Part shown: positions 56,524-64,000 of the stretch, piece after piece
Numbering within the stretch: the first letter of the stretch is position 1
Layout: every line of letters starts with the position of its first letter
Assembly: GCF_001676025.1 (NCBI RefSeq)
Contig: NZ_LZFW01000002.1
Span: 186,001-250,000, forward strand
Direction of reading: 5' to 3'
Length of the DNA: 64,000 bases
From: Vibrio sp. UCD-FRSSP16_30
GTDB lineage: Bacteria > Pseudomonadota > Gammaproteobacteria > Enterobacterales > Vibrionaceae
Made by a program: the position numbers and the translations under genes
Notes under the pieces: model-generated
Told to the model about the DNA's origin: nothing
Seen by the model: only the letters and a program-made list of their open reading frames with translations
Databases searched by the model: none

Positions 56524-59397
56524 ATGGAAAAGACATATAACCCAAAATCTATCGAACAAGATCTTTATAAGACTTGGGAAGAAAAAGGCTACTTTAAGCC
56601 ACACGGTGATACCACTAAAGAATCATATTCCATCATGATCCCACCACCGAATGTCACCGGTAGCTTACACATGGGACATGCATTCCAAGACACCATCATG
56701 GATACGCTAATCCGTGCTGAACGCATGAAGGGTAAAAATACCCTTTGGCAAGTAGGTACTGACCACGCAGGTATCGCAACCCAAATGGTTGTTGAACGCA
56801 AAATTGCCGCAGAAGAAGGCAAAACCAAGCACGACTACGGCCGTGAAGCGTTCATCGATAAAATCTGGGAATGGAAAGGCGAATCTGGCGGCACTATCAC
56901 TAAACAGCTTCGTCGTCTTGGCGCATCTGTTGATTGGGATCGTGAACGATTCACTATGGATGATGGCCTATCGGCTGCCACTCAAGAAGTGTTTGTTCGT
57001 CTTTACGAAGAAGACCTAATCTACCGCGGTAAACGTCTCGTAAACTGGGATCCTAAACTGCACACTGCAATTTCTGATCTAGAAGTTGAAAACAAAGACA
57101 AAAAAGGCTTCATGTGGCACTTCCGCTACCCGCTAGCCAATGGCGTTAAAACTGCAGACGGCAAAGACTACATCGTTGTCGCAACTACTCGTCCAGAAAC
57201 CATGCTCGGTGATACTGGCGTTGCAGTAAACCCTGAAGATCCTCGTTATAAAGATCTTATCGGTAAAGAAATCCTACTTCCTGTTGTTAACCGTCTTATC
57301 CCTATCGTTGGTGATGAGCACGCAGACATGGAAAAAGGCACAGGTTGTGTGAAAATCACCCCTGCTCATGACTTTAACGATTACGAAGTTGGTAAACGCA
57401 ACAACCTACCAATGATCAACATCCTTACCTTTAATGCCGACATTCGTGATACCGCTGAAGTGTTCACCACTAACGGCGAAGAAAGCGATGTGTATTCAAG
57501 CGAGCTTCCGGCTAAATATCACGGTATGGAGCGCTTTGCTGCTCGTAAAGCTATCGTTGCCGAATTTGACGAACTGGGTCTTCTTGAAGAAATTAAAGAT
57601 CACGACTTAACCGTACCTTACGGTGATCGTGGCGGCGTAGTTATCGAACCTATGCTAACTGACCAGTGGTATGTACGTACCGCGCCTCTTGCAGAACCTG
57701 CTGTTAAAGCGGTCGAAGATGGTCAAATCCAGTTTGTTCCTAAGCAATACGAAAACATGTACTTTGCGTGGATGCGTGACGTGCAAGACTGGTGTATTTC
57801 TCGTCAACTTTGGTGGGGACATCGCATCCCAGCATGGTATGACAACGACGGTAAAGTTTACGTTGGTCGCACAGAAGAAGAAGTGCGTGAAAAACATAAC
57901 CTAGCGCCTGTTATCGTACTTAATCAAGATAACGATGTATTAGATACTTGGTTCTCTTCTGCACTTTGGACTTTTGGCACGCAGGGCTGGCCTGAAGATA
58001 CTGAAGCACTGAAAACATTCCACCCATCTGAAGTTCTAGTATCAGGTTTTGATATTATCTTCTTCTGGGTTGCTCGTATGATCATGATGACCATGCACTT
58101 CGTAAAAGACGAAGATGGCAAACCACAAGTACCTTTCAAAACAGTTTACATGACGGGCCTTATCCGTGATGAAAACGGCGACAAGATGTCTAAGTCGAAA
58201 GGTAACGTACTTGACCCTATCGATATGATTGACGGCATCGGCCTTGAAGATCTAGTAGAGAAGCGTTGTGGCAACATGATGCAACCTAAACTCGCTGCTA
58301 AGATCGAGAAAGCGACCCGTAAAACATTCGAAGATGGTATCGAACCATACGGTACTGATGCACTTCGTTTCACTCTTGCTGCTATGGCCTCTACTGGCCG
58401 TGACATCAACTGGGATATGAAGCGTCTTGAAGGTTACCGTAACTTCTGTAACAAGCTATGGAACGCAAGCCGTTACGTGCTAATGAACACAGAAGAGCAT
58501 GATTGTGGTATGTCTTTATCTGTAGAAGAGCGTGCCAATATGGAGTTCTCTCTAGCGGATAAATGGATTGAATCTCAGTTTGAAGTTGCTGCGAAAGAGT
58601 TTAACGCTCACCTAGACACCTACCGTCTAGACATGGCGGCAAACACGCTTTACGAATTCATCTGGAACCAATTCTGTGACTGGTACTTAGAGCTGACTAA
58701 ACCGGTTCTTTGGAAAGGCACTGAAGCTCAACAACAAGCTACTCGCTACACGTTGATCACGGTTCTTGAGAAGACATTGCGTCTTGCTCACCCTGTTCTT
58801 CCTTACATCACTGAATCTATCTGGCAGAGCGTTAAGCCGCTAGTAGACGGTGTTGAAGGCGAGACTATCATGACTCAAGCGCTTCCTCAGTTTAACGAAG
58901 CTAACTTCGATGCTGAGATCGTTGATGACATCGAATGGGTTAAGTCTTTCATCACTGCTATTCGTAACCTACGTGCGGAATACGACATTGCGCCAAGCAA
59001 ATCTCTTGACGTTATGCTTAAAGCAACCGATGACAGCGATGCTGCGCGTCTAGAAGCGAACAAAGCTGTGCTTATGTCTCTAGCTAAACTAGACAGCATT
59101 GAGCTACTAACAGACGGCGCTGATACACCAGCTTGCGCGACATCACTGGTTGGTAAATCTGAGCTAATGATCCCAATGGCAGGTCTAATTGATAAAGACG
59201 CGGAACTTAACCGTTTAGCGGGCGAAATCAAGAAAACTGAAGGCGAGATCAAACGTATTGAAGGCAAACTAAACAACCAAGGTTTTGTGGCGAAAGCACC
59301 AGAAGCCGTTGTTGCCAAAGAGCGTGAGAAGCTAGATGGTTATAAAGAAACACTGACTAAACTTGCAGAGCAAAAAGCGACTATCGCTGCACTGTAA
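56524..59397 (+). CDS. valS: Valyl-tRNA synthetase
   Basis: 957 residues (E. coli 951), class I. The HIGH motif is [14 protein letters not shown] (near 41-53) and KMSKSKGN is near 555. The editing CP1 domain (about 190-340) includes [15 protein letters not shown]. The anticodon domain and a C-terminal coiled-coil arm (about 890-957, rich in Lys/Glu) follow. ATG 56524 is the E. coli-like start, with AAGAG upstream. It is 95 bp after holC and ends with a terminator. Confidence 0.97.
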   Translation: MEKTYNPKSIEQDLYKTWEEKGYFKPHGDTTKESYSIMIPPPNVTGSLHMGHAFQDTIMDTLIRAERMKGKNTLWQVGTDHAGIATQMVVERKIAAEEGKTKHDYGREAFIDKIWEWKGESGGTITKQLRRLGASVDWDRERFTMDDGLSAATQEVFVRLYEEDLIYRGKRLVNWDPKLHTAISDLEVENKDKKGFMWHFRYPLANGVKTADGKDYIVVATTRPETMLGDTGVAVNPEDPRYKDLIGKEILLPVVNRLIPIVGDEHADMEKGTGCVKITPAHDFNDYEVGKRNNLPMINILTFNADIRDTAEVFTTNGEESDVYSSELPAKYHGMERFAARKAIVAEFDELGLLEEIKDHDLTVPYGDRGGVVIEPMLTDQWYVRTAPLAEPAVKAVEDGQIQFVPKQYENMYFAWMRDVQDWCISRQLWWGHRIPAWYDNDGKVYVGRTEEEVREKHNLAPVIVLNQDNDVLDTWFSSALWTFGTQGWPEDTEALKTFHPSEVLVSGFDIIFFWVARMIMMTMHFVKDEDGKPQVPFKTVYMTGLIRDENGDKMSKSKGNVLDPIDMIDGIGLEDLVEKRCGNMMQPKLAAKIEKATRKTFEDGIEPYGTDALRFTLAAMASTGRDINWDMKRLEGYRNFCNKLWNASRYVLMNTEEHDCGMSLSVEERANMEFSLADKWIESQFEVAAKEFNAHLDTYRLDMAANTLYEFIWNQFCDWYLELTKPVLWKGTEAQQQATRYTLITVLEKTLRLAHPVLPYITESIWQSVKPLVDGVEGETIMTQALPQFNEANFDAEIVDDIEWVKSFITAIRNLRAEYDIAPSKSLDVMLKATDDSDAARLEANKAVLMSLAKLDSIELLTDGADTPACATSLVGKSELMIPMAGLIDKDAELNRLAGEIKKTEGEIKRIEGKLNNQGFVAKAPEAVVAKEREKLDGYKETLTKLAEQKATIAAL

Positions 59398-59415
59398 TTT
59401 AAACAAGTCATAAGA

Positions 59416-59443
59416 AAAGGGTTGGCATTGCCAGCCCTTTTTT
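59416..59443 (+). terminator. valS terminator
   Basis: AAAGGGTTGGC pairs with GCCAGCCCTTT (one G-U pair), followed by T. Confidence 0.9.
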
Positions 59444-59550
59444 GTGGCTGGAATTTAACGATCTAAGAGTTGAACCGGTAAGTTCTATTGCTCCTAACTA
59501 GTTAATAGGTAATACCTATCAAATTAATTGAATAAAAAACATTGCCTAAA

Positions 59551-59565
59551 TGCGAATAATTATCA
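59551..59565. promoter_or_regulatory. Candidate Fur box
   Basis: TGCGAATAATTATCA matches the 7-1-7 Fur core TGATAATnATTATCA at all but two positions. It lies 53-67 bp before the DUF2061 start and close to a possible -10 (TACTAT, 59567-59572), so iron-dependent repression is plausible. Confidence 0.55.
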
Positions 59566-59617
59566 ATACTATATCCATAGCAACAAACAACTATAAACAA
59601 AAACAAATTTGGTATCG

Positions 59618-60022
59618 ATGATGAAAAAAACTCTTAGCTTTGCAACTCTACACTTTTCAATTGCTTTTACTGTTGCCTATCTACTTACTGGTGACGTGAT
59701 TATTGGTAGCTTAATCGCGATGATAGAGCCTAGCGTTAATACTGTCGCATTCTACTTCCATGAGAAAGTATGGAACTCAGCAGCATTCTTAAAAGCAAAA
59801 CAACTGCATTCTAAAATTAAAACAGCCAGCTTTGCTGTTGTGCACTTTAGTGTCGCATTCACTGTTATTTATCTACTGACTGGCGATGCACTAGCGGGTG
59901 GCTTACTGGCGATAATTGAGCCGACCATTAATACTTGTGCTTACTACTTCCATGAGAAAGTCTGGAGCAAGTACTTCTCATCACCTGAGCCGATGATGAC
60001 TTCAACGCTTAGCCACGCATAA
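59618..60022 (+). CDS. Duplicated DUF2061 small membrane protein
   Basis: 134 residues made of two DUF2061 copies. Each reads K-T-x-SFA-x2-HFS-x-AFTV-x-YLLTGD, then G-x-L-x-A-x-IEP-x2-NT and YFHEKVW (copy 1 about residues 3-53; copy 2 about 69-119). Each copy has two short hydrophobic helices, so four in all. The function of DUF2061 is unknown. ATG 59618 or 59621 are possible starts; the RBS is weak. A Fur-box-like site lies upstream. Convergent with rraB. Confidence 0.83.
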   Translation: MMKKTLSFATLHFSIAFTVAYLLTGDVIIGSLIAMIEPSVNTVAFYFHEKVWNSAAFLKAKQLHSKIKTASFAVVHFSVAFTVIYLLTGDALAGGLLAIIEPTINTCAYYFHEKVWSKYFSSPEPMMTSTLSHA

Positions 60023-60084
60023 TGGTCGCGAGCAACTGATAAGTCTCGCGGATAAGATTGCAGGTAGTAAGATTACAGATAGTA

Positions 60085-60112
60085 AAAAGCTCGCTAAATA
60101 GCGAGCTTTTTT
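60085..60112. terminator. Bidirectional terminator between DUF2061 gene and rraB
   Basis: AAAAGCTCGC (60085-60094) pairs with GCGAGCTTTT (60101-60110), with T on both strands. Confidence 0.9.
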
Positions 60113-60131
60113 AGTTTCGGTCGATTAAAGA

Positions 60132-60551
60132 TTACTCTTCATCTTCGCCGTCTTCTTCATCATAAACTAGCGCATCTTCACCTTCGTAGTAAGTGCCCCA
60201 GCCGTCATAGATGATGTCGTATTTTTCAGCCAAGTGAATAAGTGTTGCCACTTGCTGATCGATCAACTCAGGATCTAACGTACAAGTCATGGTTGCATCA
60301 CAGCACAATAACTTATCGCCATCTTCATCTTCTGTTTCTTCAGCTTCTAATACTTCAAAACCCATTTTGAAGGCTTCAACAACCGCTTTTTCTAACGCTT
60401 CAAACGTCTCAGCGAAAAGGTGGTGTTCAATTTCATACAAAGCATCAGGTTCACTACCGTCTTCAAGCAACGCCGCGATGATATCGCGTGTTTCTTCTTT
60501 CTGAAATTCGATAAGTTCTTCGACTGATAGATACTCTTCCACTTGTGACAT
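60132..60551 (-). CDS. rraB: RraB, regulator of RNase E activity
   Basis: 139 residues (E. coli RraB 138). [30 protein letters not shown] near the start, [16 protein letters not shown] in the middle and [10 protein letters not shown] near the end are family signatures; the C-terminus is highly acidic (DEEDGEDEE). It binds the RNase E scaffold and changes degradosome composition. The RBS GGGAGC is near ATG 60551. Divergent from argF. Confidence 0.95.
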   Translation of the reverse strand: MSQVEEYLSVEELIEFQKEETRDIIAALLEDGSEPDALYEIEHHLFAETFEALEKAVVEAFKMGFEVLEAEETEDEDGDKLLCCDATMTCTLDPELIDQQVATLIHLAEKYDIIYDGWGTYYEGEDALVYDEEDGEDEE

Positions 60552-60955
60552 GGGTGTGCTCCCGAACAGGTAAAAATAATAGATTTATATACGGACGAAA
60601 TATGGCACGGTTCGACACGAAATACCATATCTAGGCTCAATCTTAGCCTAGATTTCTCAATAACTAGTCCGTTACTGCACTTCCACTTACCAGTTGCCTC
60701 CATCCTTACTATAAACAACCGCCTTTACCCAGCTTATTCTTCATCTTTGAATTACCCTAGGTAATAAAAAGTGATCACCTCGACAGCACTAATAGTCGAG
60801 GTAGCGATATACTGATCGTTGGTTTTGATGGCGTATTAGTCGACCTTTCAGAATGCACCGCCCTCAATGGATTGAGAACTTATCGTTGTTTCAATTAGAT
60901 TGAATGGGCTAAACAAGCTATCGCACTAAAATCACCTCATAACCTGAACAATAAG
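60552..60955. other. rraB / argF intergenic region with a possible gene remnant
   Basis: About 400 bp with no intact gene. On the + strand 60785-60895 one frame reads through about 36 codons, including DILIVGFDGVLVDL, and stops; after that stop it continues as IEWAKQAIALKSP. This could be a decayed gene, but the evidence is thin. Promoters for both flanking genes must lie here. Confidence 0.35.
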
Positions 60956-60991
60956 TGAATTTGTATTTGATTTATTAGCATTTATATGCAA
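60956..60991. promoter_or_regulatory. Tandem ArgR (ARG) boxes upstream of argF
   Basis: Box 1 is TGAATTTGTATTTGA (60956-60970). Box 2 is centred on GCATTTATATGCA (60978-60990). Both resemble the consensus TGAAT-w4-ATTCA, and their centres are about 21 bp apart, the spacing of paired 18-bp ARG boxes. They lie 35-70 bp before argF, so arginine-dependent repression by ArgR is expected. Confidence 0.75.
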
Positions 60992-61025
60992 TAAAATCAT
61001 AATAGCACCTAAGAAGAGAAGCAGC

Positions 61026-62030
61026 ATGGCCTATAACTTAAGAAATCGTAACTTCCTAAAGCTTTTAGACTTTACTCCAAAAGACATTCAGTTCTTGCTA
61101 GAGCTTTCAGCTGAGCTGAAAAAAGCCAAGTATGCGGGAACAGAACAAAAACGCTTGCAGGGAAAAAACATTGCTTTGATCTTTGAGAAATCGTCAACGA
61201 GAACGCGCTGTGCTTTTGAAGTTGCCGCTTTTGATCAGGGAGCACAAGTCTCTTATTTAGGCCCATCAGGCTCTCAAATTGGCCATAAAGAATCAATGAA
61301 AGATACCGCTAGAGTTCTAGGCAGAATGTACGATGGTATTGAGTATCGCGGTTTTGGTCAGGCTATTGTTGAAGAGCTTGGCGCTCACGCTGGTGTGCCG
61401 GTGTGGAACGGACTTACCGATGAGTTCCACCCCACACAAATTTTGGCTGACTTCCTGACGATGCAAGAACATGCTCGCGGCAAACAATTGCATGAAGTGA
61501 GCTTTGCTTATCTTGGTGACGCTCGTAACAACATGGGTAACTCTTTGTTAGTGGGCGCAGCAAAAATGGGGATGGACATTCGTCTGGTTGCTCCAAAAGC
61601 TTACTGGCCAGAAGAAGACCTAGTTACACAGTGCCAAGCTATTGCACAAGTAACTGGCGCTAAAATCACTCTGACAGAAGATGTATCATCTGGAGTTAAA
61701 GGTTGTGACTTCCTGTATACCGATGTTTGGGTATCTATGGGAGAACCAGCAGAGGCTTGGGAAGAGCGTATTTCAGTCATGAAGCCTTATCAGGTGAACA
61801 TGGATACCATTAAAGCAACGGAAAACCCGCAGGTTAAGTTTATGCATTGTCTGCCGGCATTCCATGATGATCAAACGGCTGTTGGCAAAGAGATTGCCGA
61901 AAAGTTTGGGATGCAAGGTTTAGAAGTGACAGATGAAGTATTTGAATCTGAATATTCGATTGTCTTTGATGAGGCAGAAAACAGAATGCATACAATCAAA
62001 GCCATAATGGTTGCGACGTTAGGTCAATAA
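61026..62030 (+). CDS. argF: Ornithine carbamoyltransferase
   Basis: Makes citrulline from ornithine and carbamoyl phosphate. 334 residues. The carbamoyl-phosphate loop is STRTRCAFE (near 57-65); FHPTQ is near 136, and HCLPAFHDD near 273 is the ornithine-side Cys motif. The N-terminus ([10 protein letters not shown]...[11 protein letters not shown]) and [13 protein letters not shown] look closer to the catabolic ArcB type than to E. coli ArgI, but the ARG boxes upstream and the absence of arcA/arcC nearby argue for the anabolic role. AGAAGAGAAGC precedes ATG 61026. Monocistronic. Confidence 0.94.
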   Translation: MAYNLRNRNFLKLLDFTPKDIQFLLELSAELKKAKYAGTEQKRLQGKNIALIFEKSSTRTRCAFEVAAFDQGAQVSYLGPSGSQIGHKESMKDTARVLGRMYDGIEYRGFGQAIVEELGAHAGVPVWNGLTDEFHPTQILADFLTMQEHARGKQLHEVSFAYLGDARNNMGNSLLVGAAKMGMDIRLVAPKAYWPEEDLVTQCQAIAQVTGAKITLTEDVSSGVKGCDFLYTDVWVSMGEPAEAWEERISVMKPYQVNMDTIKATENPQVKFMHCLPAFHDDQTAVGKEIAEKFGMQGLEVTDEVFESEYSIVFDEAENRMHTIKAIMVATLGQ

Positions 62031-62045
62031 TTCTGACGCAAACGC

Positions 62046-62073
62046 TTGCGATCACATTATGAGAGCGTATAAT
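62046..62073 (+). promoter_or_regulatory. pyrBI promoter
   Basis: TTGCGA (62046-62051), a 16-bp spacer and a perfect TATAAT (62068-62073). Transcription would start near 62080, just ahead of the leader peptide. Confidence 0.85.
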
Positions 62074-62099
62074 TCCAAACGATAAATTAGGAGGGTTGT

Positions 62100-62177
62100 A
62101 TGCTGCACCGTAGCACTCTAAACGTAATTCAGAAACACAGCCAATGCCGTGTTCGACTCCTATTTATTCAGAATTAA
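62100..62177 (+). CDS. pyrL: pyrBI leader peptide (PyrL-type)
   Basis: 25 codons from ATG 62100 with a strong AGGAGGG about 6 bases upstream, ending at TAA 62175-62177, five bases before the attenuator stem. In E. coli, UTP shortage pauses RNA polymerase in the leader, lets the ribosome catch up and prevents the terminator. The peptide here (MLHRSTLNVIQKH...) differs in sequence and is shorter than E. coli PyrL (44 aa), and it stops before rather than within the terminator. The call rests on position, RBS and terminator. Confidence 0.75.
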   Translation: MLHRSTLNVIQKHSQCRVRLLFIQN

Positions 62178-62181
62178 TTCT

Positions 62182-62207
62182 AGCCTCCCTTTTTAGGGGG
62201 GCTTTTT
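62182..62207 (+). terminator. pyrBI attenuator terminator
   Basis: AGCCTCCC (62182-62189) pairs with GGGGGGCT (one G-U pair) around TTTTTA, followed by six T. It lies between the leader peptide and pyrB, the position of the UTP-sensitive attenuator. Confidence 0.88.
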
Positions 62208-62233
62208 TGTGTGCACGACCAGGGGAATAGACC

Positions 62234-63163
62234 ATGCAAAACACGCTTTTCAATAAGCACATTATCTCCATTCCAGAGTTAAACCGTGAAGAGCTTGAGC
62301 TTATTGTACAGACAGCTGGAAGACTCAAATTAGAGCCAATGCCTGAACTGATTAAGAATAAGGTAGTGGCTAGTTGCTTTTTTGAACCATCAACACGCAC
62401 ACGTCTTTCGTTTGAAACCGCGATTCAAAGCATTGGCGGTAATGTCATTGGTTTTGATAACGATGGTAATACGTCACTGGCGAAAAAAGGCGAAACACTG
62501 GCAGATTCTGTGCAAGTGATTTCAACTTATGTTGATGCGTTTGTCATGCGCCACCCTCAAGAAGGCGCTGCAAGACTTGCCTCTGAGTTTTCAAATGGTG
62601 TTCCAGTCATTAACGCCGGGGATGGCTCAAACCAACACCCGACGCAAACACTGCTTGATCTGTTTACTATTTACGAAACTCAAGGTCGTTTAGACAAGAT
62701 TAACATCGCCTTTGTTGGGGATTTAAAATATGGCCGTACCGTCCATTCCCTAACCCAAGCATTAGCTAAGTTTAATAACGTTCGCTTCTACTTCATCGCG
62801 CCTGAAGCACTAGCGATGCCAGATTATATCTGCGAAGAATTAGACGAAGCATCTATTGAATACAGCCTGCACACAGACATGGAAAGTGTTATCCCTGAAC
62901 TGGATATCCTGTACATGACTCGAGTTCAAAAAGAGCGTTTTGATGACTCTGAATATGCCCACATAAAATCGGCTTATATTCTTACTGCATCACTACTGAC
63001 CAATGCTCGCGATAATCTAAAAGTACTTCATCCGCTACCTCGCGTTGATGAAATCACGATAGATGTCGATAAAACTCCGTACGCTTACTATTTCTCTCAA
63101 GCAGAAAATGGTGTGTATGCGCGTGAAGCCTTGCTGGCTCTTGTTTTAAACCAAACCCTGTAA
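62234..63163 (+). CDS. pyrB: Aspartate carbamoyltransferase catalytic subunit
   Basis: First committed step of pyrimidine synthesis. 309 residues (E. coli 311). The carbamoyl-phosphate loop is [10 protein letters not shown] (52-61), the 80s-loop segment is [24 protein letters not shown] is near 133, and HPLPRVDEI near 265. AGGGGA lies before ATG 62234. Forms the B6R6-type holoenzyme with PyrI, encoded 16 bp downstream. Confidence 0.97.
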   Translation: MQNTLFNKHIISIPELNREELELIVQTAGRLKLEPMPELIKNKVVASCFFEPSTRTRLSFETAIQSIGGNVIGFDNDGNTSLAKKGETLADSVQVISTYVDAFVMRHPQEGAARLASEFSNGVPVINAGDGSNQHPTQTLLDLFTIYETQGRLDKINIAFVGDLKYGRTVHSLTQALAKFNNVRFYFIAPEALAMPDYICEELDEASIEYSLHTDMESVIPELDILYMTRVQKERFDDSEYAHIKSAYILTASLLTNARDNLKVLHPLPRVDEITIDVDKTPYAYYFSQAENGVYAREALLALVLNQTL

Positions 63164-63179
63164 TAGAGGAGATTTACTA

Positions 63180-63641
63180 ATGACTAAACCAACTCAATTA
63201 CAAGTTGAAGCAATTAAAAACGGCACTGTTATTGACCATATTCCAGCTCACGTTGGCATTAAGGTTCTAAAACTGTTCTCTATGCACAAATCTAATGAGC
63301 GCGTCACGATTGGCCTAAACCTGCCATCGTCTGCTCTTGGTGCAAAAGATATTCTGAAAATTGAAAACGTGTTCATCAATAAAGAGCAGGCAAACAAACT
63401 TGCCTTATATGCTCCTTATGCCACGGTTAATCAAATTGAAGACTATAGCGTTGTGAAAAAGCTGGAGCTTGAATTACCAAGCGCTGTGACCGGTGTCTTT
63501 GCTTGTCCAAACAGCAATTGCATTACTCATGGCGAGCCAGTAGAAAGCCATTTTAACGTGATCACAAAAAAAGAAAGTATTCGGTTGAAGTGCAAATACT
63601 GTGAAAAAGTTTATTCACGCGAAGTAGTCACTGAGCTATAA
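63180..63641 (+). CDS. pyrI: Aspartate carbamoyltransferase regulatory subunit
   Basis: 153 residues, the same as E. coli. The N-terminal allosteric domain has VEAIKNGTVIDHIPAHVGIKVLKLF, which binds CTP/ATP. The C-terminal zinc domain has Cys109, Cys114, Cys138 and Cys141, at the same positions as in E. coli. AGAGGAG precedes ATG 63180. It is co-transcribed with pyrB. Confidence 0.97.
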   Translation: MTKPTQLQVEAIKNGTVIDHIPAHVGIKVLKLFSMHKSNERVTIGLNLPSSALGAKDILKIENVFINKEQANKLALYAPYATVNQIEDYSVVKKLELELPSAVTGVFACPNSNCITHGEPVESHFNVITKKESIRLKCKYCEKVYSREVVTEL

Positions 63642-63683
63642 ATAGCATCTGTATTAATAACCTAAGATTAGATGGAAATAAAA

Positions 63684-64000
63684 ATGACAAAAATACTTCA
63701 TACTGACAGTGCTCCAGCAGCAATCGGCCCTTACGTTCAAGGTGTTGATCTAGGTAGCATGGTTATGACTTCTGGACAGATCCCTGTCAACCCAGAAACT
63801 GGCGAAGTAGCCTCTGACATCGCAGCACAAACTAAGCAATCTCTTGCTAACGTTAAAGCTGTTGTTGAATCATCAGGTCTAAGCGTAACAGACATCGTTA
63901 AAATGACGGTATTTGTAAAAGATCTCAGCGACTTTGGCACAGTAAACGAAGTTTACGGCCAGTTCTTTGATGCACACAATGTAGCAAACTACCCTGCACG
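63684..64000 (+). CDS. ridA: RidA (YjgF family) imine deaminase, partial
   Basis: Runs off the window end after about 105 codons (family length about 128). KILHTDSAPAAIGPYVQGVDLG at the start, TSGQIPVNPETGEV and VVKxTVFVKDLxDF-type strands are RidA signatures. It hydrolyses reactive 2-aminoacrylate and related imines, protecting PLP enzymes. An in-frame ATG at 63672 would add four residues, but 63684 fits the family and has GGA upstream. pyrBI-ridA is the E. coli order. Confidence 0.95.
   Translation, partial: MTKILHTDSAPAAIGPYVQGVDLGSMVMTSGQIPVNPETGEVASDIAAQTKQSLANVKAVVESSGLSVTDIVKMTVFVKDLSDFGTVNEVYGQFFDAHNVANYPA

Overview
This window looks like core chromosome of a Vibrionaceae bacterium (Vibrio or a close relative). 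The proteins match the gammaproteobacterial versions almost gene for gene, base composition is moderately AT-rich, and several gene strings are in the order usual for Vibrio and E. coli: ygfB-ubiH-ubiI, zapA-6S RNA-ygfA-rpiA-serA, epd-pgk-fbaA, metK/tkt, endA-rsmE-gshB-yqgE-ruvX, pilU-pilT / yggS-proC-yggT-rdgB-hemW, trmB / mutY-yggX-mltC, lptFG / pepA-holC-valS, and argF-pyrBI-ridA. I see no rRNA, CRISPR array, prophage or transposase gene.

Layout. 0-5 kb: a YtfK-like small protein, ubiquinone hydroxylases, zapA, 6S RNA and ygfA. 5-16.6 kb: central carbon and one-carbon metabolism (rpiA, serA, fbaA, pgk, epd, tkt, metK) with yggE and mscS; metK carries a MetJ operator. 16.9-34.5 kb: a dense run of housekeeping genes (DNA and tRNA modification and repair, glutathione, twitching ATPases, proline, heme chaperone, glutaminase, MutY, MltC). 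34.6-36.2 kb: nine tRNA genes (Phe, Thr, Asn) in two promoter-to-terminator units that are partial copies of each other. 36.5-44.6 kb: sugar block, with the CRP-controlled mannitol operon mtlADR, then nagB, a DeoR-type regulator and glmS. 44.7-51.2 kb: the only clearly accessory part, with a GntR regulator facing a family 4 phospho-glucosidase, a lone type IV pilin-like protein, a patatin phospholipase, an AT-rich one-domain cation channel, an AT-rich solo HsdR_N-type nuclease, and a tRNA-Leu. 51.4-64 kb: RDD protein, LPS export permeases, pepA, holC, valS, a duplicated DUF2061 protein with a Fur-box-like site, rraB, argF with ArgR boxes, pyrBI with a leader peptide and attenuator, and the start of ridA.

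How the genes work together. rpiA, tkt, epd, pgk and fbaA link the pentose phosphate pathway, vitamin B6 synthesis and glycolysis. mtlADR, nagB and glmS feed into, or draw from, fructose-6-phosphate. argF and pyrBI compete for carbamoyl phosphate, and each has its own end-product control (ArgR boxes; UTP-type attenuator).

Most notable non-gene signals: a dispersed repeat of about 170 bp in three intergenic copies, two of them flanked by 10-11 bp direct repeats and one seated at the trmB terminator; a compensatory acceptor-stem variant among the tRNA-Phe genes; paired TTTC-N5-GAAA palindromes upstream of the DeoR regulator; and a perfect palindrome overlapping the phospho-glucosidase promoter.
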